Shown: positions 21,822 to 34,339, counted from the stretch's first letter. The stretch: 64,000 bases of DNA from Tethya wilhelma (GCA_964030475.1 CAXIPT010000064.1:39527-103526), one strand, 5' to 3'. Notes: generated from the letters alone by a model not told the origin. Program-made: numbers and translations.

Positions 21822-21980
21822 GTCCCTTACCTATTCGTATATAAAGTTTAAAGTTCAGGGCTAATATCTTAGCTTGCAAAATAGTCGCTAGTGCTGCCTT
21901 GACGCGATTTTGCGTCAACCGCGGTATGAAACACCCACGCTGATGATGCGATATAGCGTCAACCTCAGGTAATCAGTTAA

Positions 21981-22237
21981 ACGTAAAACTAGAGGCATAG
22001 ATTAACACGTTGCAAGTTGAAGCGTTGAAATCCAACGTAGCATTCTTGAGTTAGAAGTGATTGAAGTTTGATAATCTATGGAATGACAGCAAAAGAAGTG
22101 CAGATAACACTAACTCCTGCTGATATACCTGAAGCTGACCTTTCGATAAGCACACTGTGTCTCAGCTACGTTGGTGGCTGTTTTGTAGAGGCATCAATGT
22201 GCCAAGATCTTTGAGCAAGCAGCAAGTATTAGACACT
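21981..22237. other. Short spacer, nothing recognised
   Basis: Sequence between the TTAA element and the next end of the large TIR transposon. No ORF or repeat recognised. Confidence 0.4.
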
Positions 22238-23225
22238 CAGGTGCATTAAGGACTGGGACCACAAATTATTGCTGAGTTGACACTTTTGCACGCGCGCCCT
22301 GTAGGTATCTATGGTAACTTAACCACACCCCTTTAAATGCTCATGTGAGCTGCACGTGAAACAGACTTTCGTGTATTCTAGGGCGCGTGTTTTTGAAGTT
22401 GGTATTCACGTACAGCACTCTACCTGCATTCTTTATAAAGTTAGAAACAATAGTCTTGGAACTCACAGAGCAGTATTTAGACCCAGTTAGACTGAGACTC
22501 GAGGCTGGGTTGAAGGGACCCGCTACCCTGAGCTGTAGCCTTCAATCATGACTGCCGCTCGATTGATCTATGATGGCATGGGCAGGCTGACATGAATCCG
22601 TGAAGTGTTCCTAAGAACTACAGTCTACAGACGCTGAAGTAGAAAAAGGTAGTCAATAACTGTATTAAACTATGTATGATATCTGTATCAAGTTTTTCAG
22701 AGTTCAATATAGCATATGAGCTATCATGATTGCAACCGGTATATTATTTGATCTCCCATGTAACTCTAGTTCAGATATTATGTTACCAGTTACTCTCAGA
22801 ACCCCTTGTACTCGGCTTGTAGCTCAAGTTACACTATAGACCGTGGTAGTGTCTTGAGACACGTACAGTAGTCCATATACTTTCCTTATGACTTTGTACT
22901 AGCTGCCAGATTATAAATATAGTATCCAGAATTACCGGCACTATATCAGGCCCAGAGACATGGCTCCTCTGAGTACAATAAATTTAGCTTAGTATACCGA
23001 TTGTGGTCTTGAGGCACTGGTTAAGTATTATAAGTATACTTCAAAGTGTAGATTGTGATTGAAATAGCCCCACCCACATTATTTCCCACATATCTTGAAT
23101 TCTGAAACTCTTACAGTAAACTGTTGTGACTCAATGCATGTAGGAGTTGAGATATGTGCACTAGCAAAAGCAAGGCTTCTCTGTTGTCCCCTTTATCATA
23201 AATTATGTTGCAACCAGGTTGCCTG

Positions 23226-23283
<58 letters not shown>

Positions 23284-24104
23284 ACAAAGAGTATAGTGTT
23301 GCTGATGTCAAGAGGATCAAAATGGACTAAAAAACTGAAAGAAAGAATACTGTTGGATGAGGTACAGTATTATGTTACCTGTTGCTTATGTAGTAACATT
23401 CATGTGTGAGTGATTGGTATGGCTATACAAGATATTGTGTTACTAGCTGTTACTCCTATGAAAATTTTGTCCATATACTAAAAAGCTTCTTTACATTATC
23501 CAGTTTGTCTTAAAGTAGCATATTCTCCTGTGTTGACTGGCAGAGCTCCCCTGGTCAAATAGTGCTGTTTCTCAATTTCCTTAATTTGATTTCTAAGTTG
23601 GTATTTTTCAGCTGTTACCAGTGTGTGCAGTTTTGCTAGCAGAAGTGAATAATTTTTCTTTTGCTGTTGAGATGGTGTTTGACCTTTCTGTTTCATCTCT
23701 TTGAAAGAATTCCGCATAGAGTCAAACCTTGTATGTGTTTCACATGAACCATTGTTTAATGTCTTTTGAATCAAACTAGCTGCTTTCGTCCTTAGTACAT
23801 CAACATCATCTGTAATTATGTTCACTTTTTGCTCTCTCCTGTTCCATTCTTCACTCATGCTTTCCCAGTCATTATCAACCTGCTCAATTTCTTCACTTGT
23901 CTGTTCACTCTCACTTGTGATTTTCTGTTCCTCGCTCATCTCGTCCATCTCACTCGTCTTATCACTCTCACTTGTGATTCTCTGTTCCTCACTCGTCTCG
24001 TCCATCTCACTCGTCTGTTCACTCTCACTTGTGACTCTCTGTTCCTCACTCGTCTTGTCCATCTCACTCGTCTGTTCACTCTCACTTGTGACTCTCTGTT
24101 CCTC
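22238..24104 (-). mobile_element. Large TIR transposon, fragment D (3' end)
   Basis: It starts at the terminal CTCAGGTGCATTAAGGACTG and runs through a non-coding 3' region with a (CA)n tract (23228-23285) into the C-terminal coding region (23496-24104, minus). It stops at the N at 24105. The whole stretch is closely matched again by 24111-25990, with scattered substitutions and small indels. Confidence 0.85.
23496..24062 (-). pseudogene. C-terminus of the large TIR transposon protein (fragment D)
   Basis: A 188-codon frame equal to the end of the copy A protein. It holds acidic 19-residue repeats (DETSEEQRVTSESEQTSEM), then SMSEEWNRREQKVNIITDDV and a lysine/glutamine-rich tail. The reading frame ends TLRQTG, differing from copy A after a small deletion near 23510. 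It is cut by the N at 24105, so nothing upstream is known for this copy. Confidence 0.7.
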
Positions 24105-24105
24105 N
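24105..24105. other. Single N, contig junction
   Basis: Left of it is the acidic coding repeat of fragment D. Four bases to the right a new transposon terminus (CTCAGGTGCATTAAG) begins. Confidence 0.8.
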
Positions 24106-25124
24106 TTTTCTCAGGTGCATTAAGAACTGGGACCACAAATTATTGCTGAGTTGACACTTTCGCGCGCGCGCCCCGTAAGTATCTATGGCAACTTAACCAC
24201 ACCCCTTTAAATGCTCATGTGAGCTGCACGCGAAACAGACTTTCGTGTTTAAAAATCTCTCGTGTTTTTGAAGTTGGTAGTCACGTACAGCACTCTACCT
24301 GCATTCTTTATGAAGTTAGAAACAACAGTCTTGGAACTCACAGAGCAGTATTTAGACCCAGTTAGACTGAGACTCGAGGCTGGGTTGAAGGGACCCGCTA
24401 CCCTGAGCTGCAGCCTTCAATCATGACTGCCGCTCGATTGATCTATGATGGCATGGGCAGGCTGACATGAATCCGTGAAGTGTTCCTAAGAACTACAGTC
24501 TACAGACACTGAAGTAGAAAAAGGTAGTCAATATTTCTGTTAACTGTATTAAACTACGTATGATATCTGTATCAAGTCTTTCAGAGTTCAATATAGCTTA
24601 TGAGCTATCATGATTGCAACCGGTATATTATTTGATCTCCCATGTAACTATAGTTCAGGTATTATGAATTAACATTTTACCAGTTACTCTCAGAACCCCT
24701 TGTACTAGGCTTGTAGCTCAAGTTACACTATAGACCGTGGTAGTGTCTTGAGACACGTACGGTAGTCCATATACTTTCCTTATGACTTTGTACTAGCTGC
24801 CAGATTATAAATAAAGTATCCAGAATTACCGGCACTATATCAGGCCCAGAGACATGGCTCCTCTGAGTACAATATATTTAGCTTAGTATACCGATTGTGG
24901 TCTTGAGGCACTGGTTAAGTATTATAAGTATACTTCAAAGTGTAGATTGTGATCGAACAAGCCCCACCCACATTATTTTCCACATATCTTGAATTCTGAA
25001 ACTCTTACAGTAAACTGTTGTGACTCAATGCATGTAGGAGTTGAGATATGTGCACTAGCAAAAGCAAGGCTTCTCTGTTGTCCCCTTTATCATAAATTAT
25101 GTTGCAACCAGGTTGCCTGTCACA

Positions 25125-25175
<51 letters not shown>

Positions 25176-25347
25176 ACAAAGAGTATATTGTTGCTGGTGT
25201 CAAGAGGATCAAAATGGACTAAAAAACTGAAAGAAAGAATACTGTTGGATGAGGTACAGTATTATGTTACCTGTTGTTTATGTAGTAACATTCATGTGTG
25301 AGTGATTGGTGTGGTTATACAAGATATTGTGTTACTAGCTGTTACTC

Positions 25348-28300
25348 CTATGAAAATTTTGTCCACATACTAAGAAGCTTCTTTACATTATCCAGTTTGT
25401 GTCTTAAAGTAGCATATTCTCCTGTGTTGACTGGCAGAGCTCCCCTGGTCAAGTAGTGCTGTTTCTCAATTTCCTTAATTTGATTTCTAAGTTGGTATTT
25501 TTCAGCTGTTACCAGTGTGTGCAGTTTTGCTAGCAGAAGTGAATAATTTTTCTTTTGCTGTTGAGATGGTGTTTGACCTTTCTGTTTCATCTCTTTAAAA
25601 GAATTCCGCAGAGAGTCAAACCTTGTAAGGGTTTCACATGAACCATTGTTTAATGTCTTTTGAATCAAACTAGCTGCTTTCGTCCTTAGTACATCAACAT
25701 CATCTGTAATTATGTTCACTTTTTGCTCTCTCCTGTTCCATTCTTCACTCATGCTTTCCCAGTCATCATCAACCTGCTCAATTTCTTCACTTGTCTGTTC
25801 ACTCTCACTTGTGATTCTCTGTTCCTCGCTCGTCTTGTCCAGCTCATTCGTCTCGTCCATCTCACTCGTCTGTTCACTCTCACTTGTGACTCTCTGTTCC
25901 TCACTTGTCTCGTCCATCTCACTCGTCTGTTCACTCTCACTTGTGACTCTCTGTTCCTCGTTTGTGTTATCCATTTCACTTGTAACTGTGGAATAACTTC
26001 TAAGCTGATACATATCAACAAGAGTTGAAAAGTCATCACTTGAATCAGATGGTGAGTCTGTTTCAAAGTAGTGCCTCCCAGCATACTCTCCTTCTTTGAA
26101 GAGCCTGACGAAAGGAGTTGGTAGGATAGTGTTGTTGTGCAGAATCTTGTCCCATTGCTTAGAACTGTTTTCTACCACATCTTTTATTGTGGAAAACCTG
26201 AAGTGAATTAGGTTAGGCCCACAAGCTCTGTAATCTGGGTCATCATCTGCATCAGAAAACCGATATGAACTCCCCTCTCTTGTCCACCACTCTCCCTCTC
26301 CATGCTCCAAATAGCTGCTGATTCTTGCAAGATGTGCCTGCCAGCTGTGTTGGTGGTGGAGAACAAATTCCTTTGTAATTGAAGTACCTTGGTACTTAGG
26401 CATTTTGTCAGACACAACCTTGACCACACTACTCTCTTTTTGTCTGTTTCCTCCCATTTCCATCATTTCCTTTGCTTGCATGCTAAGTAAAATTGTCACT
26501 AAAACATTGTCAGGTTTTCTGTTTGTGGCTCTCAAACTGATGTGTTTCACTTGACTGAAAAGCCTCGATCTCTGTGCTCTCTGCATTTACTGATCGTCCA
26601 TTGACGATTTCATATTGCAGAGGTGCGTGCACAACAAGATCATGGTTGTAGGCTCCATAAAAATGCTCTTTGGTCTGCTCTTTAGGAGTGGGTATAAGCT
26701 CATAGCACAGCTCATGGTGTAACCATGTTACATTGTACAACATGAGGATCTTCTTTGGAGTGCGTTCTTTATCATAAGAGTACAGAATTTCGGATATTCT
26801 TGCTAGTGTGGCAATTAACATCTCTACCTTTTTTGGTACAGTAGATTTCCGAAGTTTTAAATAGACTTTGATGACTGCGGCCCGCACTAATGCTCCACTA
26901 AGCTTCTGTTTTGGCACTGTTGTTTCAATAATTTGTTTGATTTCTTTCTGTAGTGGTGGATTTAGTAGATGGGGAAGTTCCTGCAGGACATTGTAGGCAT
27001 GACCTTTGAGATCGTGTAATGGTTCGCAGTCCAACACTTCATAATTTTGGAGATTTAAGGACTGCAGGGTCTGTGTTGGATGCAAGGTGAGCAGAGTAGG
27101 GACCCTTTGAGCTCCTTTTAGCTCTGTTAAAATCTGTTGGAGGTCAGGTTTTCGTAACCCTAAGGTATTAAACCCCCTTGCATTTAGCTCTTCTCGTAAA
27201 ACGGCAACTTTAAGGTTGTCAAGAGGTTTTAGTGTGTTCGGAGTATTTCCAAGCTTGCCTGCTAGTACTAGTTTCTGAAGATCATCAAGTGTTCTGTGTG
27301 AGCACTGTAATATTTCAGGCAAGTTGTGCATAGTGTTTTCATGGCATCCACATGATCCACACTTGTAGTTCCCTCCAATTTGTGTCCCTCGCTCAAATTG
27401 TTGAGCTGGTTTATCCCCACAAAAGAATCTCATTGTGTCTTTCAGGAGAATCCCATTCGAAGTTGAAATTGGTTTTTCTGACAACTCTTGTAAGCACTCA
27501 ATCCTGTCTGCTGTTAATGATAGCTGATCAGATGGAGAGGAAGTACTTGGAGCTATCATGTACACTTGTGGTTGCTCGATGATGGTCTGCATGTTGTTGA
27601 TGTGGATCTTGGTTTTCTGGTTGTACTCTTTTTCAGTCAGAAAAACAGCTGGATCGTAGATCACCCAAATAGCAAATAAAATATAACCCTGTTTCAAAAT
27701 TGTGGAGTGATCATGCCATATTGCTATTGATCTTGTTCTCTGAACAGAGGAAACCAATTTTTTAAGCTCGTCAAGTGTGGCATCTGATTTGGGATTGTGG
27801 TGAATCTGAGAAAGAAATGAAAGGGCTTCTTCTTCAGCGAGACTACTAATTTCATTGTCACTCATCAGATGCATGTACTTTTCCTGCTGTTCAAGAAGCT
27901 TTTCTCGCAACCAATGAAGAGGAATTTTTCTTCCACAAATTTTAGTTGTTTCAGTTAAAACGTCACCATCTGATGTAACTATTGTTTTGACAATATCGTA
28001 TGGTGAACAAGGCTCTCCTATCGAAAGTACAGATTCACTAATTAACTTTTTCCGCTCCTCAAGCACTTTGCTAACTGTAGGAAGAGCAGGTGTAGCAATT
28101 TCTCCTCCTGGTAGCTTCTTTCGTGACCTGCGTAGTCGTGTTGGAGGCTCAGACTCTCTCTGCTCTAGCCCTAAGTAGTCAATTCCATTGTTTTTGGCAA
28201 ATACCTTCAAAACTTGGCCGGCATTTCTACTAGGTATGCCAATAGATCGTGCTGCTAGGGTCCAGTTAATCTTCTTGTCACGCGGATGTGAAGACAGGAG

Positions 28301-28960
28301 TTCGAGTGCTTTGTCATGGTCCCAGTTTTGGTTGCTTTCAGATGGTGAATGGCTTTTTTGTCTTTTGGGTGGGCATTCTGGTTTTTCAAACGACATGGCT
28401 AGGCGTTTTCTATTGTATGAGAGCATACTTTCAGCTTCTGCTAGTACAGTCATAGTACTATTTTCTCCAATTTGTGTACTAATATTGTTCTCTTCATCTG
28501 TCTGTCCTTTTTCTTCTTTTCCACCCTTGTCATTTTCCTAATCAAGTTTGATGATGGAGCTAGGGATGGGATGACACTTGTAAAGCTATGGTTATGTCGT
28601 TCTGTCCATAAGTTGTCCAGATCTCTCAAGATAGTACGAACTTCCTGTTTTTTAGATTCCATCTGTTCCATGTCAAGAGTCACTACTGGTTCTGATTGAT
28701 ATAGTGGTCTTCCTGGGAATGCGTACTGAAGATCAAAAAAGGTGCTGCTGCATTCATCACAGTTTGAGATTGAGTGGTTCTGCTGCTTTTCACATGGAAT
28801 TTCTATCCATTTTTGAAGAGAAAATGTATCTTCATATTTCTGTCTAAGTGGCCTTTTCCATTTTTGTGAAAACATGTTTAAAATGGCATCACAGTTCTTG
28901 TCGAATCTACACTCTTCCTTTATATTGGTTTCAAACAGATCTTCAGGAATGGAGACATTC
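25348..28960 (-). pseudogene. Candidate transposase of the large TIR transposon (about 1,200 aa, frameshifted)
   Basis: Not recognised at family level. Three frames in order: 28960-28450, 28453-26510 and 26586-25348. N-terminal: ECRFDKNCDAIL, a C-DEC pair, a lysine-rich patch (VEKKKKDRQMKR), then NWTLAARSIGIPSRNAGQVL, which looks like a helix-turn-helix. Middle: CGSCGCHENTMH (possible zinc site), RELTELKGAQRVPTLL-like text, and YEVLDCEPLHDLKGHAYNVL with NVTWLHHELCYELIPTPKEQ and HAPLQYEIVNGRSVNAES. C-terminal: SLRATNRKPDNVLVTILLSM, acidic repeats, then a KQKGQTPSQQQKK-like tail. The D/H/E-bearing middle motifs could be a DDE-type core, perhaps CACTA- or Plavaka-like; this is inference. Broken by about 10 bp lost near 28455 (intact in fragment C at 32480) and a shift near 26570. 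Confidence 0.6.
25799..25990 (-). repeat. Coding minisatellite, 57-bp acidic repeat
   Basis: Repeats of a Ser/Glu-rich unit (TSEEQRVTSESEQTSEMDE) inside the C-terminal coding region. The homologous tract at 23890-24104 has a different number and order of units, so the repeat count varies among copies. Confidence 0.85.
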
Positions 28961-28998
28961 GATACCTTTTGTTTTCCAGGAAAACAAAAGGTATCGAA
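28958..28998. repeat. Perfect 20-bp inverted repeat at a deletion junction
   Basis: TTCGATACCTTTTGTTTTCC and its exact complement are separated by one A at 28978. Fragment C has about 500 bp of unique sequence between the corresponding sides (about 32950-33460). The junction in fragment A is therefore an internal deletion plus a palindrome, or an assembly or template-switch artefact. Confidence 0.85.
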
Positions 28999-29383
28999 GT
29001 AGTTCTGACTCTGCAAAGTAGCTTGTTTTCATTTGGAGTAGTGCCTTTTACACTCGCTTTCTGCCGAAATGTCAAGAAAACAAAAGCTAGCTTAGCATAG
29101 TACTGGTAACTGTATCTCACTGTATAGCCATCTTTGTTGTATGTAGGGTTCAAAGGTCATTACACCCACATGGTCTATGGCATTCAGTGCGCATGCTCAT
29201 TAGTTGCAGCGCGAATACATACAGTCAGCGTGTACACATGGGATCCAGATAACATCAACTGCTTGTGATGATATGCTCTTTCCAGAAAGAATCAGACTGA
29301 GTAGAACTTGGGACAACAATTTTTAATTAGGGGCTCTCGATCTCATGCATATTCTGCTGCTTGTTCTTTTACGCCTACAATTA

Positions 29384-29748
29384 ACAAGTGGTAAAAATTT
29401 TTAAAAAATAACCAGTGTAGGAATGGGTAGTGCGGTAAAAAATATGTATTGGAACAAGGTATGGTCTCAATATCGGCACATGACTACTTCATTTTTTAAT
29501 ACTCAAGTCTTAGCCAATAATCTAATCCATGCCGGCTATACTTCATTCCATTGCTTAGCTGAGTGATAAGATTGGCCGGTATATTTGAACGATCATGCGG
29601 ATTCTGACAAATTGTGCCTCATTAAGAGAGATCAAAAATGAAAATGAAGTAGTCATGTGCCGATATTGAGACCATGCTTTGTTCCAATACTTTTTATCGC
29701 ACTGCCCATTCCTACACTGGTTATTTTTTAAAAGTTTTTACCACTTGT
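29384..29748. mobile_element. Foldback MITE, copy in fragment A
   Basis: Same element as 13020-13381, with arms from ACAAGTGGTAAAAATTTTTA to its complement. It is nearly identical to 33867-34231. Confidence 0.9.
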
Positions 29749-29856
29749 GTATTGTGTGGCCAGTGTATAGTATAGACCATTCTTAATTACCTTTAACTTA
29801 TATATATATATACTCCAGGTTTTAGTCCATCATGCATGCGTATATAGTTGTGCATG

Positions 29857-29893
<37 letters not shown>

Positions 29894-30012
29894 CATACTG
29901 TGACATACACACACACACACATACACACAGAGAGAGAGAGAGAAAGAAGGCCAGGCAGAAACAAGGCAGCATAAGGATGGATTAGTAACGATTGTACTTC
30001 TTACCTGTGTAC

Positions 30013-30013
30013 N
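30013..30013. other. Single N, contig junction
   Basis: The left side matches 34483-34494 and the right side does not, so sequence continuity is broken here. Confidence 0.8.
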
Positions 30014-32124
30014 GTACATGATCTAATTATGATACGGAGAGTATACGGACCGCCCATAGTTTACCTAGTAACAACTTTACAACCGTTTTTCTAGGAAGCC
30101 ACGAGTGGAGGCAGAGCTGCTTGCAAGAGCTATATCTGGAAAACTACTACAGCTATGCTTACCAAATTTTGATATGCGCTTCCCAGGAAGGCCTAGATAT
30201 ACGTGGAATAGCTAACTCAAAATTCTCAGATTTTCCTAACCGGCAGGTTTTCCCTTGACAGGTCACATATAAGGCCTAAAGCTCACAGATACTTTCCTAA
30301 GCACTCGTAGAGAGCGTTAGTCAAACGCTACACCCATGCTATTTTGTTCTCACTTACTGATAAACTTGAACGTGATTTCCAATCAGTGTAGTTAAGGATG
30401 CCTCAAATTTAAAGGAAGTTAAGGACATAATTAAAGGTTAACCCATTCGTTTTTTAACTATACTTGGTGACTAGAAGACCAAACTTAATATCCATCGTGT
30501 TTTTATTGTATTGGATATAAATTGTGAAAATGAAAATGAAATAACACTTGTGGGCGTGGCTACAGACAAAAATACATACTTTTGGCTGAATGTTTATTTG
30601 AAGAGGCATTTTTTTCCCTTATCTAGTATATCTTAACCATAAAATATTAGATCTGCCTGAAAACTGGGGTATCCATCATTAATTAGTGAGAAATGTTCAA
30701 TACGCATATACAATTAGGTGTGCAATATTTAGAAATAGGCCTATTTCTCTCTGTTTCTACCTAATAAAGTTTGTAAAACCTAGTTTCCAAGCAGATTCAA
30801 AATCTTGAAGATAAATACAATATTCTGACAAAATATGACACTGTGAAAATAAATATCCAGCTCTGCATCTTTGCATTAAGGTCTTACAAAGAGGACCTGT
30901 CCCACCCCTGCGGGTCACATGACATTTACACTTGAAAATATTTTCTATCATTGGTCCAACAATCAATGGATGTAAGGGTTTTTTGAATATAATAAATTCC
31001 TGAAGAGATATCCAAACTACAAATTGTACATTATTAGGCTATTTTAAAAGTTGAGGCAGCCTTAAACCGACGGTCTTGATCTTTACTGCGATCGCGACCT
31101 TTGAACTTTGAAGGCTATATCTCTCCGCCTACTAATCAGACCTGACTCTAACTTGGTATTTTAGTAGAACGCTATCTTACCTAACTGCATAGCAAGTCTA
31201 AAGCCCATAGCTTAAACGCTATGACTATAAAATAATAAATGCAAAAAATCACAGATTACGCGATCGTAGAATACGCGCGTGCGACTTTTGGCGCTGTCGG
31301 CCCTAAAGAGTTAACTACACTTAGCAGGAAAACAAAAGGTATTGAAGTAGTTCTGACTGCAAAGTAGCTTGTTTTCATTTGGAGTAGTGCCTTTTACACT
31401 CGCTTTCTGCCGAAATGTCAAGAAAACAAAAGCTACCCTTTCATAGTACTGGCAACTGTATCTCACTGTATAGCCATCTTTGTTGTAAGTAGGGTTCAAA
31501 GGTCATTACACCCACGTGGTCTATGGCATTCAGTGCGCATGCTCAATAGTTGCAGCGCGAATACATACAGTCAGCGTGTACACATGGGATCCAGATAACA
31601 TCAACTGCTTGTGATGAGATGCTCTTTCCAGAAAGAATCAGACTGAGTAGAATTTGGGACAACAGTTTTTAGGGGCTCTCGATCTCATGCATATTCTGCT
31701 GCTTGTTCTTTTTTTACGCCTTCTTGTTAGAGAGTTTACCTTTATAATGCATGTAGTTCAGTACTATACTCTAGCTTTAATTTTGCAAGCATGCACTCTC
31801 TTATAATAATCGTTAATAATAATATATAGTCTCCACACTGTACTGTTGAAAAAAAAAGTGAATGAACAAGTGGTAAAAATTTTTAAAAATAACCAGTGTA
31901 GGAATGGGCAGTGCGGTAAAAAGTAATTGGAACAAGGCATGGTCTCAATATCGGCACATGACTACTTCATTTTTTAATACTCAAGTCTTAGCCAATAATC
32001 TAATCGATGCCGGCTATACTTCATTCAATTGCTTAGCTGAGTGATAAGATTGGCTGGTATATTTGAACGATCACGCGGGTTCTGACAAATTGTGCCTCAT
32101 TAAGATGGATCAAAAATGAAAATA
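30014..32124 (-). mobile_element. Large TIR transposon, fragment B (5' non-coding part)
   Basis: From about 30265 to 30380 it matches 33350-33460. From 31322 it matches 28980-29640 and 33460-34125, including a truncated foldback MITE at 31866-32124. A 937-bp insertion (30385-31321) separates the two parts. The first 250 bp have no counterpart in the other copies. Confidence 0.75.
30385..31321. mobile_element. 937-bp element with 11-bp inverted ends
   Basis: It begins AGTGTAGTTAA (30385) and ends TTAACTACACT (31311-31321). It interrupts the transposon at GATTTCC-AGGAAAAC, which is continuous in fragment C at about 33460. No ORF of note. A few extra bases flank each end and no clean target duplication could be read. 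Superfamily unknown. Confidence 0.65.
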
Positions 32125-32125
32125 N
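32125..32125. other. Single N, contig junction
   Basis: The left side is a half foldback MITE and the right side is coding sequence equal to 28128 onward. Confidence 0.8.
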
Positions 32126-32338
32126 GACCTGCGTAGTCGTGTTGGAGGCTCAGACTCTCTCTGCTCTAGCCCTAAGTAGTCAATTCCATTGTTTTTGGCA
32201 AATACCTTCAAAACTTGGCCGGCATTTCTACTGGGTATGCCAATAGATCGTGCTGCTAGGGTCCAGTTAATCTTCTTGTCACGCGGATGTGAAGACAGGA
32301 GTTCGCGTGCTTTGTCATGGTCCCAGTTTTGGTTGCTT

Positions 32339-33093
32339 TCAGATGGTGAATGGCTTTTTTATCTTTTGGGTGGGTTTTTCAAACGACATGGCTAGGCGTT
32401 TTCTATTGTATGAGAGCATACTTTCAGCTTCTGCTAGTACAGTCATAGTACTGTTTTCTCCAATTTGTGTACTAATGTGCTTGGAAATTGTTCTCTTCAT
32501 CTGTCTGTCCTTTTTCTTCTTTTCCACCCTTGTCATTTTCCTAATCAAGTTTGATGATGGAGCTAGGGATGGAATGACACTTGTAAAGCTATGGTTATGT
32601 CGTTCTGTCCATAAGTTGTCCAGATCTCTCAAGATAGTACGAACTTCCTGTTTTTCAGATTCCATCTGTTCCATGTCAAGAGTCACTACTGGTTCTGATT
32701 GATATAGTGGTCTTCCTGGGAATGCGTACTGAAGATCAAAAAAGGTGCGGCTGCATTCATTACAGTTTGAGATTGAGTGTTTCTGCTGCTTTTCACATGG
32801 AATTTCTATCCATTTTTTAAGAGAAAATGTATCTTCATATTTCTGTCTAAGTGGCCTTTTCCATTTTTGTGAAAACATGTTTAAAATGGCATCACAGTTC
32901 TTGCCGAATCTACACTCTTGGTTTCAAACAGATCTTCAGGAATGGAGACATTGCGAAAGTGTTCTTTGAATTTAGTGGATCTCTCAACTTTGTCAACTTG
33001 TCTGCCATTGTATCCTTTGTTTTTAGGTGTTAGCTCCCTTATTGCAGTTCTTGCAAAGCCACAATTAATCTTCAATGCTGTTACAGCATACAT
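32339..33093 (-). pseudogene. N-terminal part of the large TIR transposon protein (fragment C)
   Basis: The same protein start as in copy A, but with the RTISKHISTQIGENSTM segment intact across the position where copy A has lost about 10 bp. It is broken by a 9-bp loss after FEKP and a shift near 32920, and truncated at the N. On its upstream side it keeps FKEHFRNVSIPEDLFETK, lost from copy A. Confidence 0.65.
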
Positions 33094-33140
33094 TATTTCA
33101 GTTGATGCCCAGTATACCTATAAAGTATATATAGAATTCA

Positions 33141-33181
<41 letters not shown>

Positions 33182-34339
33182 GATCAGATTTCCCTGCCCT
33201 ATCATATGTACGGTAGTACATATAGTAGGAATGGGCCGGGTGTCCCATAGACACAATACAAAATGTTTATCACCATAAAAATCTAACAAAACAAAGTATA
33301 GACTTCAAACTTGCTCAAAAGCTCTTTTAGACTAATTACAAACAACATATAAAGCCTAAAGCTCACAGATACTTTTCTAAGCACTCGTAGAGAGCGTTAG
33401 TCAAAAGCTACACCCACGCTATTTTGTTCTCACTTACTGATAAACTTGAATGCGATTTCCAGGAAAACAAAAGGTATCGAAGTAGTTCTGACTCTGCAAA
33501 GTAGCTTGTTTTCATTTGGAGTAGTGCCTTTTACACTCGCTTTCTGCCGAAATGTCAAGAAAACAAAAGCTAGCTTAGCATAGTACTGGTAACTGTATCT
33601 CACTGTATAGCCATCTTTGTTGTATGTAGGGTTCAAAGGTCATTACACCCACATGGTCTATGGCATTCAGTGCGCATGCTCATTAGTTGCAGCGCGAATA
33701 CATACAGTCAGCGTGTACACATGGGATCCAGATAACATCAACTGCTTGTGATGATATGCTCTTTCCAGAAAGAATCAGACTGAGTAGAACTTGGGACAAC
33801 AATTTTTAATTAGGGGCTCTCGATCTCATGCATATTCTGCTGCTTGTTCTTTTACGCCTACAATTAACAAGTGGTAAAAATTTTTAAAAAATAACCAGTG
33901 TAGGAATGGGTAGTGCGGTAAAAAATATGTATTGGAACAAGGTATGGTCTCAATATCGGCACATGACTACTTCATTTTTTAATACTCAAGTCTTAGCCAA
34001 TAATCTAATCCATGCCGGCTATACTTCATTCCATTGCTTAGCTGAGTGATAAGATTGGCCGGTATATTTGAACGATCATGCGGATTCTGACAAATTGTGC
34101 CTCATTAAGAGAGATCAAAAATGAAAATGAAGTAGTCATGTGCCGATATTGAGACCATGCTTTGTTCCAATACTTTTTATCGCACTGCCCATTCCTACAC
34201 TGGTTATTTTTTAAAAGTTTTTACCACTTGTGTATTGTGTGGCCAGTGTATAGTATAGACCATTCTTAATTACCTTTAACTTATATATATATATACTCCA
34301 GGTTTTAGTCCATCATGCATGCGTATATAGTTGTGCATG

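Larger units (their letters stand above)
20386..21980 (-). mobile_element. TTAA element copy 2, carrying a Penelope insertion
   Basis: On the minus strand it starts after TTAA (21977-21980) as CTGATTACCTGAGGTTGACG, matching 3839 onward. It continues in two blocks (21822-21976 and 20386-20762) that together match 3839-4375. The last 110 bp of the family are missing here. Between the blocks lies the Penelope-like insertion. Comparison with copy 1, where the blocks adjoin near 3990-3997, shows the insertion is secondary. Confidence 0.88.
24111..30012 (-). mobile_element. Large TIR transposon, fragment A (most complete copy)
   Basis: The 3' terminus CTCAGGTGCATTAAGAACTG lies at its left edge. 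Going leftward on the minus strand: 5' non-coding region with the foldback MITE (29384-29748) and microsatellite, the full protein-coding region (28960-25348), then the 3' non-coding region with (CA)n (25123-25170). It is cut at the N at 30013 within TTACCTGTGTAC, which continues in fragment C at about 34494. Joining A to the end of C would give an element of roughly 6.7 kb with inverted ends of about 22 bp. No target duplication can be read because the two ends come from different contigs. Confidence 0.75.
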
